Part shown: positions 1 through 8,892 of the stretch, piece after piece | Position numbering within the stretch: the stretch's first letter is position 1 | Layout: each line of letters begins with the position of its first letter | Program-made: the position numbers and the translations under genes | The notes under the pieces: model-generated | What the model was told of the DNA's origin: nothing | The model's input: only the letters and a program-made list of their open reading frames with translations | Database searches by the model: none | Assembly: GCF_000719475.1 (NCBI RefSeq) | Contig: NZ_JOGO01000023.1 | Location: forward strand, 1-64,000 | Length of the DNA stretch: 64,000 nucleotides | Direction of reading: 5' to 3' | Origin: Streptomyces sp. NRRL F-5630 | GTDB taxonomy: Bacteria; Actinomycetota; Actinomycetes; Streptomycetales; Streptomycetaceae

Positions 1-400
1 GGACGGGCTCGCGGCGGCGGCCCCCCGGGCCGCCCGGCCCCCGGGGGGGGGGCGCCCGGCCCCCCGGGGGCCGGGGGGGGCCGCCCTTTCCGCCCCGTGG
101 ATACCGAGCACAACCCGCGCCCGGGCCCCGCCGGGCCCGAGGGGCCGCGGGTGGCTCCGCGTCGCCGGCGGCGCTGGGCGGGGACGCGCGGGGAATCGTC
201 ACTCTCGGTCGTGGGCATCGGTGGCACCTCTCTCCGGGAAACGCAAGGTTGTTACTGGTTGGTAGCGGGAGAGTTGGGGAGTTCCGCGCTGCGACCCGTC
301 ACTGTGCGTGTGCGGTGGGGTCGCTCGCGGGTTCACCGATCCGGGTGAGTCCCGCGCGCCGCACGTATCCTTGCCGGACCGGCGAAAGGATGCGGTTGCC
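1..400. other. Non-coding, extremely G+C-rich leader of the window
   Basis: No convincing gene is seen. The first 90 bases are almost only G and C in homopolymeric runs, including a run of ten G around 43-52, and can fold on themselves in several ways. The remainder should hold the promoter of the gene starting at 401. A purine-rich ribosome-binding site (GAAAGGA) lies at 384-390. Confidence 0.5.
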
Positions 401-925
401 ATGCGTGTGTACGTCCCGCTGACTCTCAGTGCGCTCGCGCGAGCCCATGAGAGGGGCGAGCTGGGGGCGGAGTCCGTGGTGGCGTATGCCGTGACGCCCG
501 CGCTGCGCGAGTGGTACGTGTCCGACGACATCGAGGAGCTGGAGTACGCGGCGCTCAGCCGCGCCGCCGCCGCCTCGCTGCGCCTCCTCGCCGTCGATCC
601 CGCCGAGGCCCGGCGCCGGGTCGTGCTCGCGATCGACGTGGCGGACAGCGCGGCCCGCCCCGACCCCGACCACGGGATGGACCCGGCCTCCGTCGGCGAG
701 GTGCGGCTCGCGGGCCCCTTCCGGCTCGCGAAGGCCGCCGCCGTGCACGCGGACGGCGAGGAGGCCGTCAAGGACGTGACCGCGGCGGCGGAGGCGCTCG
801 GCGCGGCCGACCAGGGCGACGCGGACGCGCAGTTCGTCGTGGACGGGGCCGAGGACCACGAGTTGCTGTGGTTCGCGACGCAGGAGATCCCGTACCTCCT
901 CGCCCCGACCGCCGAGGAGCGCTGA
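401..925 (+). CDS. Conserved DUF6912-like actinobacterial protein
   Basis: This 174-residue soluble protein begins MRVYVPLTLSALA, has no signal peptide or membrane segment, and is rich in Ala and acidic residues. It resembles the small conserved DUF6912-type proteins of Streptomyces, whose function is not known to me. The ATG at 401 was chosen because GAAAGGA sits ten bases upstream; a more upstream in-frame start has no such site. The stop TGA (923-925) directly abuts the GTG of the HAD hydrolase at 926, so the two are probably cotranscribed and translationally coupled. The family name is from memory, and the function is unassigned. Confidence 0.75.
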   Translation: MRVYVPLTLSALARAHERGELGAESVVAYAVTPALREWYVSDDIEELEYAALSRAAAASLRLLAVDPAEARRRVVLAIDVADSAARPDPDHGMDPASVGEVRLAGPFRLAKAAAVHADGEEAVKDVTAAAEALGAADQGDADAQFVVDGAEDHELLWFATQEIPYLLAPTAEER

Positions 926-1600
926 GTGGGCGTCGCGCCATCGGCCCAGCACCTCGTGTGGGACTGGAACGGCACGCTGTTCCACGACATGGACGCCGTG
1001 CTCGGCGCCACCAACGCGGCCTTCGCCGAACTCCGCATCCCGGGACTGCGCTCGCTCACGCTGGAGAGCTTCCGCGAGCTGTACCGCGTGCCGGTCACGG
1101 AGTTCTACGAGGCGTTGATGGGGCGCGCGCCCACGCCCGAGGAATGGCTGCTGATGGACGGTACGTTCCAGCGCCACTACGCCCGCGAGAGCGCGCGGTG
1201 CGGGCTCACGGCCGGGGCCGTGGACGTGCTCGACGGGTGGCTCGGCTCCGGCCGCAGCCAGTCGCTCCTGAGTATGCACGGGCACGAGGACCTCGTCCCG
1301 CTCGTCAAGGGCTTCGGCATCGCGGACCGTTTCGTACGGGTCCAGGGGCGGACCGGGCCCTCCGGCGGGAGCAAGGCCGAGCACCTCGTACGGCACTTGG
1401 CGGCGCTCTCCGGGGAGGTCGCCCCCGCCCGCACCGTCGTCATCGGCGACGCGGCGGACGACGGGTACGCGGCCCGCGCCGCCGGAGCCCGCGCGGTCCT
1501 CTACACCGGCGGCTCCCACAGCCGCGCGAGCCTGGCCCGCACGGGCTTCCCGGTGGCCGACTCGCTCGCGGAGGCGGTCGCGCTGGCGGCGGGGGCCTGA
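926..1600 (+). CDS. HAD-superfamily phosphatase-like hydrolase
   Basis: The product has 224 residues and a GTG start immediately after the preceding stop. HAD motif I is present as VWDWNGTLF (nucleophile Asp13). The second acidic position of the usual DxD is Asn here, a variant I believe occurs in some phosphoglycolate-phosphatase-like members. The motif III lysine is probably in GGSKAEHL near residue 152, and motif IV is VVIGDAADD near residue 172. The helical region between them looks like a C1 cap. It probably hydrolyses a small phosphorylated metabolite in the cytoplasm, but the substrate cannot be read. It forms a two-gene unit with the upstream protein. Confidence 0.8.
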   Translation: MGVAPSAQHLVWDWNGTLFHDMDAVLGATNAAFAELRIPGLRSLTLESFRELYRVPVTEFYEALMGRAPTPEEWLLMDGTFQRHYARESARCGLTAGAVDVLDGWLGSGRSQSLLSMHGHEDLVPLVKGFGIADRFVRVQGRTGPSGGSKAEHLVRHLAALSGEVAPARTVVIGDAADDGYAARAAGARAVLYTGGSHSRASLARTGFPVADSLAEAVALAAGA

Positions 1601-2127
1601 GAGGGGGCCGTGCGCGGCGGGAACGGCGGGGCGGCTCGGCCGGCCTGCGGCGCCCGTCGGCGCGCCCCGGGCGCATGTCTATCGCGTCACACTCGGCGGC
1701 CTTGTGTGTCGCCCCGGTAAGAAGCGCGCAAATTCACGGGACGCCCTGGTCGGGGCCCTGATGAGGCGTGGGCGATGCCAGTGTCCTTACGTGACAAGGC
1801 AGATGCGGCGCGCTGTGCGTACCGTCAAAGTCCACGGCCGTGATTTGTACACATACGGCTCATGACGCGGGCCCGGCGGGGGGCGTTAGCCTGGGTCCGT
1901 GATCAGCGCGATAGGCCGTGCGGGCATCGAGGCCCCCACCCTTCGTCCGGCGCACGCACTCCGTGCCCCGGGCGCCGCTGAACGACCGCGCGGCTACCGC
2001 GCGCAGCCGGAGGTGGCCGCTCCGGCCGCCGACGGCCCGGATACCGGCAGAGGCGGCACCGCAGGAACGTGCCGCCGCCACCTTCCTTCTACGTCACGCA
2101 ACGGCGCGCGACAGGAGCCAGAGGATC
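1601..2127. other. Intergenic region upstream of glutamate dehydrogenase
   Basis: This stretch of 527 bases carries no gene I would support. It is less G+C-rich in the middle (about 1790-1865), where promoter elements for the downstream dehydrogenase are likely. An open frame extends upstream of 2128, but its residues look like random Arg/Pro/Ala-rich translation, not an N-terminal domain. Confidence 0.5.
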
Positions 2128-5100
2128 ATGCGGACCAAGCTGGACGACGCCAAGGACGAGCTGCTCGAACGGGCGGCCCGACTCGCTGAGAACCCGACGA
2201 CGGGCGGCCACCCGCCGATCTCCGTTCCGGCCGGCATCTCGCCGGGGGCCCCCGGTTTCGAGAGCGCCCGTGTTCTCCCCTACCTCCAGCGCTACTACCG
2301 GCACACCGCCCCCGAGGATGTCGAGGGCCGTGAGCCCGACGACCTCTACGGCGCGGCGATGGCCCACCTCAAGCTCGCGGCCGAGCGTCCGCAGGGCACG
2401 GCGAAGGTGCGGGTGCACACCCCGACCGTCGACGAGAACGGCTGGTCGTCCCCGCACTCGGTGGTCGAGGTCGTCACCGACGACATGCCCTTCCTCGTGG
2501 ACTCCGTGACCAACGAGCTGTCCCGGCAGGGCCGCGGCATCCACGCCGTCGTGCACCCCCAGCTCACGGTCCGCCGCGACCTGGCCGGCAAGCTCATCGA
2601 GGTCTTCCCCGAGCCGCCCGCCGAAGCCGCGCACGACCGGCTCACCGAGTCGTGGATCCACGTCGAGATCGATCGCGAGAGCGACCGCGCCGACCTCGAA
2701 CAGATCACCAGCGACCTGCTCCGGGTCCTCTCCGACGTCCGCGAGGCCGTCGAGGACTGGGACAAGATGCGCGACTCCGCGCTGCGCGTCGCCGACGAAC
2801 TCCCCGAGGAGTTCCCCAAGGGCCCCGCCGCCGCCGGGCTCAGGGACCAGGAGGTCCAGGAGGCCCGCGAACTGCTCCGCTGGCTCTCCGCCGACCACTT
2901 CACCTTCCTCGGCTACCGCGAGTACGACCTCGTCGCCGACGACGCCCTCGCCCCCGTGCCCGGCACCGGCCTCGGCATCCTGCGCGCCGACCCGCACCAC
3001 GACACGACCGAGGAACACCCCGTCAGCCCGAGCTTCGGCCGCCTGCCCGCCGACGCGCGCGCGAAGGCCCGCGAGCACACGCTCCTCGTCCTCACCAAGG
3101 CGAACAGCCGCGCGACGGTCCACCGCCGCAGCTACCTCGACTACGTGGGCGTCAAGAAGTTCGACGAGAACGGCGAGGTCGTCGGCGAGCGCCGCTTCCT
3201 GGGCCTCTTCTCCTCGGCCGCCTACACCGAGTCCGTCAAGCGCGTCCCCGTCGTCCGCCGCAAGGTCGACGAGGTCCTGCGCGCCGCCGGGGTCACCCCG
3301 AACAGCCACGACGGCCGCGACCTGCTCCAGATCCTGGAGACGTACCCGCGCGACGAGCTGTTCCAGACGACCCCGGAGGAACTCCTCCCCGTCGTCACCT
3401 CCGTGCTCTACCTCCAGGAGCGCCGCCGCCTGCGGCTCTACCTGCGCAAGGACGTCTACGGGCGCTACTACTCCGCGCTCGTCTACCTGCCCCGCGACCT
3501 CTACACGACCGAGGTGCGGCTGCGGATCATCGACATCCTCAAGGAGGAACTGGGCGGCGAGACGGTCGACTTCACCGCCTGGAACACCGAATCCGTCCTG
3601 TCCAGGCTGCACTTCGTCGTCCGTGTCGCGCCCGGCACCGAGGTCCCCGACCTCAGCGATGGCGAGGCCGCGCGCATCGAACAGCGGCTCATCGACGCGA
3701 CGCGCTCGTGGCACGACGGCTTCGGCGAGGCCCTGCGCGAGGAGTTCGGCGAGGAACGCGCCGCCGAGCTGCTGCGTACGTACGGGCACGCCTTCCCCGA
3801 GGGCTACAAGGCCGACCACTCGCCGCGCGCGGCCGTCGCCGACCTCGCCCACCTGGAGGGGCTGCGCGGCGGGCAGGGCGCGGAGGACTCCGCCCTCTCG
3901 CTCTACGAGCCGCTCGGCGCCGCCCCGCGCCAGAAGCGCTTCAAGATCTACCGGCTCGGCGGCGAGATCTCGCTCTCCTCGGTGCTCCCCGTGCTGACCC
4001 GCCTCGGCGTCGAGGTCGTCGACGAGCGCCCCTACGAGCTGCGCTGCGCGGACCGCACGACGGCCTGGATCTACGACTTCGGCCTGCGGATGCCCGAGGG
4101 CAGCAGCGAGCCGATCGGCGAGAACGCGCGCGAGCGCTTCCAGCAGGCGTTCGGCGCGGTGTGGAGCGGCAAGGCGGAGAACGACGGCTTCAACGCCCTC
4201 GTCCTCGGCGCCGGGCTCACCTGGCGGCAGGCGATGGTGCTGCGCGCGTACGCCAAGTACCTGCGGCAGGCGGGCGCGAAGTTCAGCCAGGACTACATGG
4301 AGGACACCCTCCGCACCAACATCCACACGACCCGCCTGCTCGTCTCGCTCTTCGAGGCGCGCCTGTCGCCCGAGCGGCGCAGCGCGGGGACCGAGCTGAC
4401 GGACGGGCTGCTCGAAGAGCTGGACGGCGCGCTCGACTCGGTCGCCTCGCTCGACGAGGACCGCATCCTGCGCAGCTTCCTCACCGTCATCAAGGCGACG
4501 CTGAGGACGAACTACTTCCAGCGCAAGGAGGCGAGCGGGGAGCCGCACGCCTACGTGTCGATGAAGTTCGACCCGCAGGCCATCCCCGACCTGCCCGCCC
4601 CGCGTCCCGCCTACGAGATCTGGGTGTACTCGCCCCGCGTCGAGGGCGTGCACCTGCGCTTCGGGAAGGTCGCGCGCGGCGGTCTGCGCTGGTCGGACCG
4701 GCGCGAGGACTTCCGTACGGAGATCCTCGGGCTCGTCAAGGCGCAGATGGTCAAGAACACCGTCATCGTGCCCGTCGGCGCCAAGGGCGGCTTCGTCGCC
4801 AAGCAACTGCCCGACCCGGCGCAGGACCGCGACGCGTGGATGGCCGAGGGCGTCGCCGCGTACAAGACCTTCATCTCGGCGCTCCTCGACATCACCGACA
4901 ACCTCGTCGGCGGCAAGGTCGTCCCGCCGGAGCGCGTCGTGCGGCACGACGGGGACGACACGTACCTCGTCGTCGCGGCCGACAAGGGCACCGCGACCTT
5001 CTCGGACATCGCCAACGGCGTCGCCGAGTCCTACGGCTTCTGGCTCGGCGACGCCTTCGCCTCCGGCGGCTCGGCCGGGTACGACCACAAGGGCATGGGC

Positions 5101-7101
5101 ATCACGGCGCGCGGCGCCTGGGAGTCCGTCAAGCGGCACTTCCGCGAGCTGGGCCACGACACCCAGACCGAGGACTTCCGCGTCGTCGGCGTCGGCGACA
5201 TGTCCGGCGACGTCTTCGGCAACGGGATGCTGCTCTCCGAGCACATCCGCCTCGTCGCCGCCTTCGACCACCGCCACATCTTCATCGACCCCGAGCCCGA
5301 CGCCGCGACCTCCTACGCCGAGCGCCGCCGCCTCTTCGAGCTGCCCCGCTCGTCCTGGGCCGACTACGACACGCAACTGCTCTCCACGGGCGGCGGCGTC
5401 TTCCCCCGTACCGCCAAGTCGATCCCCCTCAACGCGCACATCCGGCGCGCGCTCGGCATTGACGACGGCGTCTCCAAGCTCACCCCCGCCGAGCTGATGC
5501 GGGCCATCCTGCGGGCCCCCGTGGACCTGCTGTGGAACGGCGGCATCGGCACGTACGTCAAGGCGAGCACCGAGACGGACGCGGAGGTCGGCGACAAGGC
5601 GAACGACGCGATCCGCGTCAACGGCGCCGACGTGCGGGCGCAGGTCGTCGGCGAGGGCGGCAACCTCGGACTCACGCAGCTCGGCCGCATCGAGTTCGCA
5701 CGGCTCGGCAACGGCGGCGGTGGCGGCAAGATCAACACCGACGCGATCGACAACAGCGCCGGTGTGGACACCTCCGACCACGAGGTGAACATCAAGATCC
5801 TGCTCAACGCGGTCGTCCAGAGCGGCGACATGACCGTCAAGCAGCGCAACGAACTCCTCGCGAGCATGACCGAGGAGGTCGGCCGGCTCGTGCTGCGGAA
5901 CAACTACGCGCAGAACGTGGCACTGGCCAACGCCGAGGCCGAGGCGCCGAGCCTGCTCCACGCCCACCAGCGCCTCATGCGCCGCCTCGTCAAGGACGGC
6001 CACCTGGACCGGGCGCTGGAGTTCCTGCCCGGCGACCGGCAGGTGCGCGAGCTGCTCAACTCCGGCCGCGGGCTCGCCCAGCCGGAGCTGGCCGTGCTCC
6101 TCGCCTACACGAAGATCACCGCGGCGCAGGAACTCATCGGCACCTCGCTGCCCGACGACCCGCACCTGCGGGGGCTGCTCTTCGCGTACTTCCCCGAGGA
6201 GGTCCGCGAGCAGTACGCGGAGCAGATCGAGACGCACGCGCTGCACCGCGAGATCATCACGACCGTCCTCGTCAACGACACCGTGAACTCCGGCGGGATC
6301 TCCTTCCTGCACCGCCTGCGCGAGGAGACCGGGGCCTCGCTGGAGGAGATCGTGCGGGCGCAGCTCGTCGCGCGCGAGATCTTCGGCCTCGGCGCCGTGT
6401 GGGACGCGGTCGAGCGGCTCGACAACGAGGTGCCCGCCGCGGTCCTGACGCGCATCCGGCTGCACTGCCGCCGGCTCGTCGAGCGCGGCACGCGCTGGCT
6501 GCTCAACAACCGGCCGCAGCCGCTCCAGCTCGCCCAGACCGTCGAGGTGTTCCGCGACGACGTGCGCGCGGTGTGGGCGCGCCTGCCCGAACTGCTGCGC
6601 GGCGCCGAAGCGGAGTGGTACGGGTCGATCCTCAAGGAGCTGACCGGCGAGGGCGTGCCCGAGGAACTCGCCGCGCGCGTCGCGGGCTTCTCCTCGGTCT
6701 TCCCCGCGCTCGACATCGTCGCCGTCGCCGGGCGCACGGGCAACGAGCCGCTCGCCGTCGCCGAGGTCTTCTACGACGTCGCCGACCGGCTCGGGGTCAC
6801 CCAGCTCATGGACCGCATCATCGAGCTGCCGCGCGCGGACCGCTGGCAGTCCATGGCACGCGCCTCGATCCGCGAGGACCTGTACGCGGCCCACGCGGGC
6901 CTCACGCAGGACATCCTCGCGGCGGGCGAGCCGGGCGACAGCCCGGAGCGGCGCTTCGAGGTGTGGGCGGGGAAGAACGCGCCGATCCTGACGCGTGCGC
7001 GGGCGACGCTGGAGGAGATCCAGGGGAGCGACAGCTTCGACCTGGCGAACCTGTCGGTGGCCATGCGGACGATGCGCACGCTGCTGCGCGCGCACGGGTG
7101 A
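2128..7101 (+). CDS. NAD-specific glutamate dehydrogenase, large (180 kDa class)
   Basis: This cytoplasmic enzyme is predicted to interconvert glutamate and 2-oxoglutarate plus ammonium with NAD. The product is about 1657 residues, the size of the 180-kDa class known from Streptomyces clavuligerus. The long N-terminal half holds regulatory ACT-like regions. The catalytic core follows, with GAKGGF near residue 885 (substrate lysine), a dinucleotide-fold stretch containing VGDMSGDVFGNGM near 1021-1034, and NGGIGTYVK near 1137. ATG 2128 was chosen because AGGAG lies about 12 bases upstream and the protein then begins MRTKLDDAKDELLE; the frame stays open further upstream without family-like sequence. 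It is monocistronic, ending before a strong hairpin. Confidence 0.95.
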   Translation: MRTKLDDAKDELLERAARLAENPTTGGHPPISVPAGISPGAPGFESARVLPYLQRYYRHTAPEDVEGREPDDLYGAAMAHLKLAAERPQGTAKVRVHTPTVDENGWSSPHSVVEVVTDDMPFLVDSVTNELSRQGRGIHAVVHPQLTVRRDLAGKLIEVFPEPPAEAAHDRLTESWIHVEIDRESDRADLEQITSDLLRVLSDVREAVEDWDKMRDSALRVADELPEEFPKGPAAAGLRDQEVQEARELLRWLSADHFTFLGYREYDLVADDALAPVPGTGLGILRADPHHDTTEEHPVSPSFGRLPADARAKAREHTLLVLTKANSRATVHRRSYLDYVGVKKFDENGEVVGERRFLGLFSSAAYTESVKRVPVVRRKVDEVLRAAGVTPNSHDGRDLLQILETYPRDELFQTTPEELLPVVTSVLYLQERRRLRLYLRKDVYGRYYSALVYLPRDLYTTEVRLRIIDILKEELGGETVDFTAWNTESVLSRLHFVVRVAPGTEVPDLSDGEAARIEQRLIDATRSWHDGFGEALREEFGEERAAELLRTYGHAFPEGYKADHSPRAAVADLAHLEGLRGGQGAEDSALSLYEPLGAAPRQKRFKIYRLGGEISLSSVLPVLTRLGVEVVDERPYELRCADRTTAWIYDFGLRMPEGSSEPIGENARERFQQAFGAVWSGKAENDGFNALVLGAGLTWRQAMVLRAYAKYLRQAGAKFSQDYMEDTLRTNIHTTRLLVSLFEARLSPERRSAGTELTDGLLEELDGALDSVASLDEDRILRSFLTVIKATLRTNYFQRKEASGEPHAYVSMKFDPQAIPDLPAPRPAYEIWVYSPRVEGVHLRFGKVARGGLRWSDRREDFRTEILGLVKAQMVKNTVIVPVGAKGGFVAKQLPDPAQDRDAWMAEGVAAYKTFISALLDITDNLVGGKVVPPERVVRHDGDDTYLVVAADKGTATFSDIANGVAESYGFWLGDAFASGGSAGYDHKGMGITARGAWESVKRHFRELGHDTQTEDFRVVGVGDMSGDVFGNGMLLSEHIRLVAAFDHRHIFIDPEPDAATSYAERRRLFELPRSSWADYDTQLLSTGGGVFPRTAKSIPLNAHIRRALGIDDGVSKLTPAELMRAILRAPVDLLWNGGIGTYVKASTETDAEVGDKANDAIRVNGADVRAQVVGEGGNLGLTQLGRIEFARLGNGGGGGKINTDAIDNSAGVDTSDHEVNIKILLNAVVQSGDMTVKQRNELLASMTEEVGRLVLRNNYAQNVALANAEAEAPSLLHAHQRLMRRLVKDGHLDRALEFLPGDRQVRELLNSGRGLAQPELAVLLAYTKITAAQELIGTSLPDDPHLRGLLFAYFPEEVREQYAEQIETHALHREIITTVLVNDTVNSGGISFLHRLREETGASLEEIVRAQLVAREIFGLGAVWDAVERLDNEVPAAVLTRIRLHCRRLVERGTRWLLNNRPQPLQLAQTVEVFRDDVRAVWARLPELLRGAEAEWYGSILKELTGEGVPEELAARVAGFSSVFPALDIVAVAGRTGNEPLAVAEVFYDVADRLGVTQLMDRIIELPRADRWQSMARASIREDLYAAHAGLTQDILAAGEPGDSPERRFEVWAGKNAPILTRARATLEEIQGSDSFDLANLSVAMRTMRTLLRAHG

Positions 7102-7118
7102 GGCAGTCCCGCAGGACC

Positions 7119-7159
7119 CGGCCGAGGGCGGTCTCTCGCGAAGAGGCCGCCCTCGGCCG
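7119..7159. terminator. Bidirectional hairpin terminator between convergent genes
   Basis: Arms of 18 bases (7119-7136 and 7142-7159) with a single G-T wobble surround a 5-base loop. The hairpin lies between the stop of the dehydrogenase and the stop of the convergent glycosyltransferase, and can serve both strands. Confidence 0.85.
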
Positions 7160-7167
7160 TTCCCCTG

Positions 7168-8892
7168 TCAGCGCAAGGCGCCGCGGATCACCTTCGCCGC
7201 CCTGGACACCACCGACCGGCTGAGGCGGCCCGCGAGGGGGCCGAGCTTCGCCGTGGGGCCCGCCGGGCGCCAGCGGACCTCGATCCGCGCCGCGCCCGCC
7301 GCCTCGGGCGAGACCGTCACCACGTGCTCGACGGTGCCGCCGAGGGCGCGGGGGCGCGAGGAGACCGGGGGGAAGTCGAGCGGGCCCAGGAGCGGCGCGG
7401 TGTGGCGGCCCCGCCCCTGCCGCAGCTCGACCACCGGGTGGCGCACGCCGTCGAAGCCCCGTACGGGCAGCGGCGCCTGCCCCGGGTCGAAGCGCACCCG
7501 GCCCTCGAAGACACCGGGGAGCACCGGGTCGATGCGGAAGGCGACCTCGTACCGCCTGCCGCCGGGCGCCACCGCGAGCCGCGCGACCTGCGGGCCGACC
7601 GGGAGCCGCAGGAGCGGGTCGTAGGTGCGCACCGTGAACCGCAGCGCCGTGCCGGGGCCCGTCTCCAGGTCCCGTACCTCGTGGCGGAAGAGCGCCGCAG
7701 AGAGCGGGCCCGCCTCGACGCCCTCCTCGCTCAGGTCCAGCTCGGTGCGCGCCTCCCGCGAGCCGGGCAGCGCCTCGCCCCAGTAGACGTGCCCGTCCTC
7801 GTCGTGGCTCACCTGCCGGGGCCCGACGGGCAGGCCGAGGCCGCGCGCGGCGCGCCGGGCCTCCTCGAAGCGCCCGTCCCTGACGAGCCGCAGGACGACG
7901 CGCTCGGTGCGTGGCAGCCGCGCGTACGCCTCGGGGGCGAGCGTGTCCAGGTACGGCGTGACGAGAGCGGCGAAGGCCGCGAGCCACTCCGGGTCGCGGC
8001 GGGGCAGATCGCCCGCGTACATCCGGAAGTCGTGCTTGAGGAACTTGTAGTCCTTCTCCGGGCGGAGCGCGCGGTGCCCGCTCTCCTCCAGGAACGCGTC
8101 GATGAGCCGGTGGACGTGAACGCGGTCGGCGACGTTCTCCAGGCGGTCGCGCTGGTTGGAGATCGACGCGCTCTCCGTGGCCGCGTACGGCTCGATGTAC
8201 CACACGTACACCGGGTCCGGGATGACCGTGAAGGCACGCGCGAGGCAGTACGCCTGCGCGGAGAAGAGCTGGTCCTCGTAATGGACGCCCTCGGGGAAGC
8301 GGAGCCGGGCCCGGTCGAGGAAGGCACGCGCGTACATCTTCGACGTCGCCAGCGGCTCGAAGAGGAGTTCCGGCTCCTGGCCGATGCCCTCGACCGTGCG
8401 CCGTTCCGTCACCAGGTGGGGCATCCACAGCGAGGTCCTGCCCGTGTCGACCCGGACCCTGCGCACCGCGCCCATCACGAAGTCGACCTCGCGCGCGCGG
8501 TGCGCGGCCAGCAGGTTCGCCACGGCGTCGGGCGGGAGTTCGTCGTCGCTGTCGAGGAACATCACGTACGGGGCCTTCGTGACGTCGAGCGCGCGGTTGC
8601 GCGGGACGCTGCACCCGCCGCTGTTCTCGGGCAGGCGCAGGTGGCGCACGCGAGGGTCGGCGGCGGCGAGGGAGCGCGCGACCTCGGGGGTCGCGTCGGT
8701 GGAGTGGTCGTCGCTGATGACGACTTCGAGGGCCTGATGGGTCTGCGCGAGGACGCTGCGCACGGCGCGCGGGAGGCGGTCGGCGTCGTTGTAGGCGATG
8801 ACCACGACGGTGACGTCGGGCGGCGGCGGGGTCGCCGGTGCCGCCGCTCCGGCGGGGGAGTTCTTCTGGTCGGTCGTCGGAGTCGCGGTCAT
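7168..8892 (-). CDS. Family 2 glycosyltransferase, wall-glycopolymer locus
   Basis: The protein is about 574 residues. After a short Pro/Ala-rich leader, a GT-A domain starts with VTVVVIAYNDADRLPRAV. It carries SDDHSTDATPE and the DxD-type metal motif in FLDSDDELP, plus the SGGCSVPRNRAL segment typical of family 2 transferases. The second half (about residues 330-574) is a beta-rich region of unknown role, also present in the protein encoded at 14871-16460. The start ATG overlaps the stop of the upstream TagF-like gene by four bases (ATGA), so the two are coupled. It probably adds a sugar to a teichoic-acid-like polymer on the cytoplasmic face; donor and acceptor are unknown. Confidence 0.85.
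   Translation of the reverse strand: MTATPTTDQKNSPAGAAAPATPPPPDVTVVVIAYNDADRLPRAVRSVLAQTHQALEVVISDDHSTDATPEVARSLAAADPRVRHLRLPENSGGCSVPRNRALDVTKAPYVMFLDSDDELPPDAVANLLAAHRAREVDFVMGAVRRVRVDTGRTSLWMPHLVTERRTVEGIGQEPELLFEPLATSKMYARAFLDRARLRFPEGVHYEDQLFSAQAYCLARAFTVIPDPVYVWYIEPYAATESASISNQRDRLENVADRVHVHRLIDAFLEESGHRALRPEKDYKFLKHDFRMYAGDLPRRDPEWLAAFAALVTPYLDTLAPEAYARLPRTERVVLRLVRDGRFEEARRAARGLGLPVGPRQVSHDEDGHVYWGEALPGSREARTELDLSEEGVEAGPLSAALFRHEVRDLETGPGTALRFTVRTYDPLLRLPVGPQVARLAVAPGGRRYEVAFRIDPVLPGVFEGRVRFDPGQAPLPVRGFDGVRHPVVELRQGRGRHTAPLLGPLDFPPVSSRPRALGGTVEHVVTVSPEAAGAARIEVRWRPAGPTAKLGPLAGRLSRSVVSRAAKVIRGALR

Noticed and set aside
1918..2127. N-terminal extension of glutamate dehydrogenase by 70 residues
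   Set aside because: The extension is Arg/Pro/Ala-rich noise, and a proper ribosome-binding site precedes the ATG at 2128.
2089..7095. A 1668-residue open frame on the minus strand opposite glutamate dehydrogenase
   Set aside because: It is the antisense shadow of a high-G+C gene. The translation is Val/Asp/Arg/Gly-rich without domains, while the plus strand shows a full conserved enzyme.
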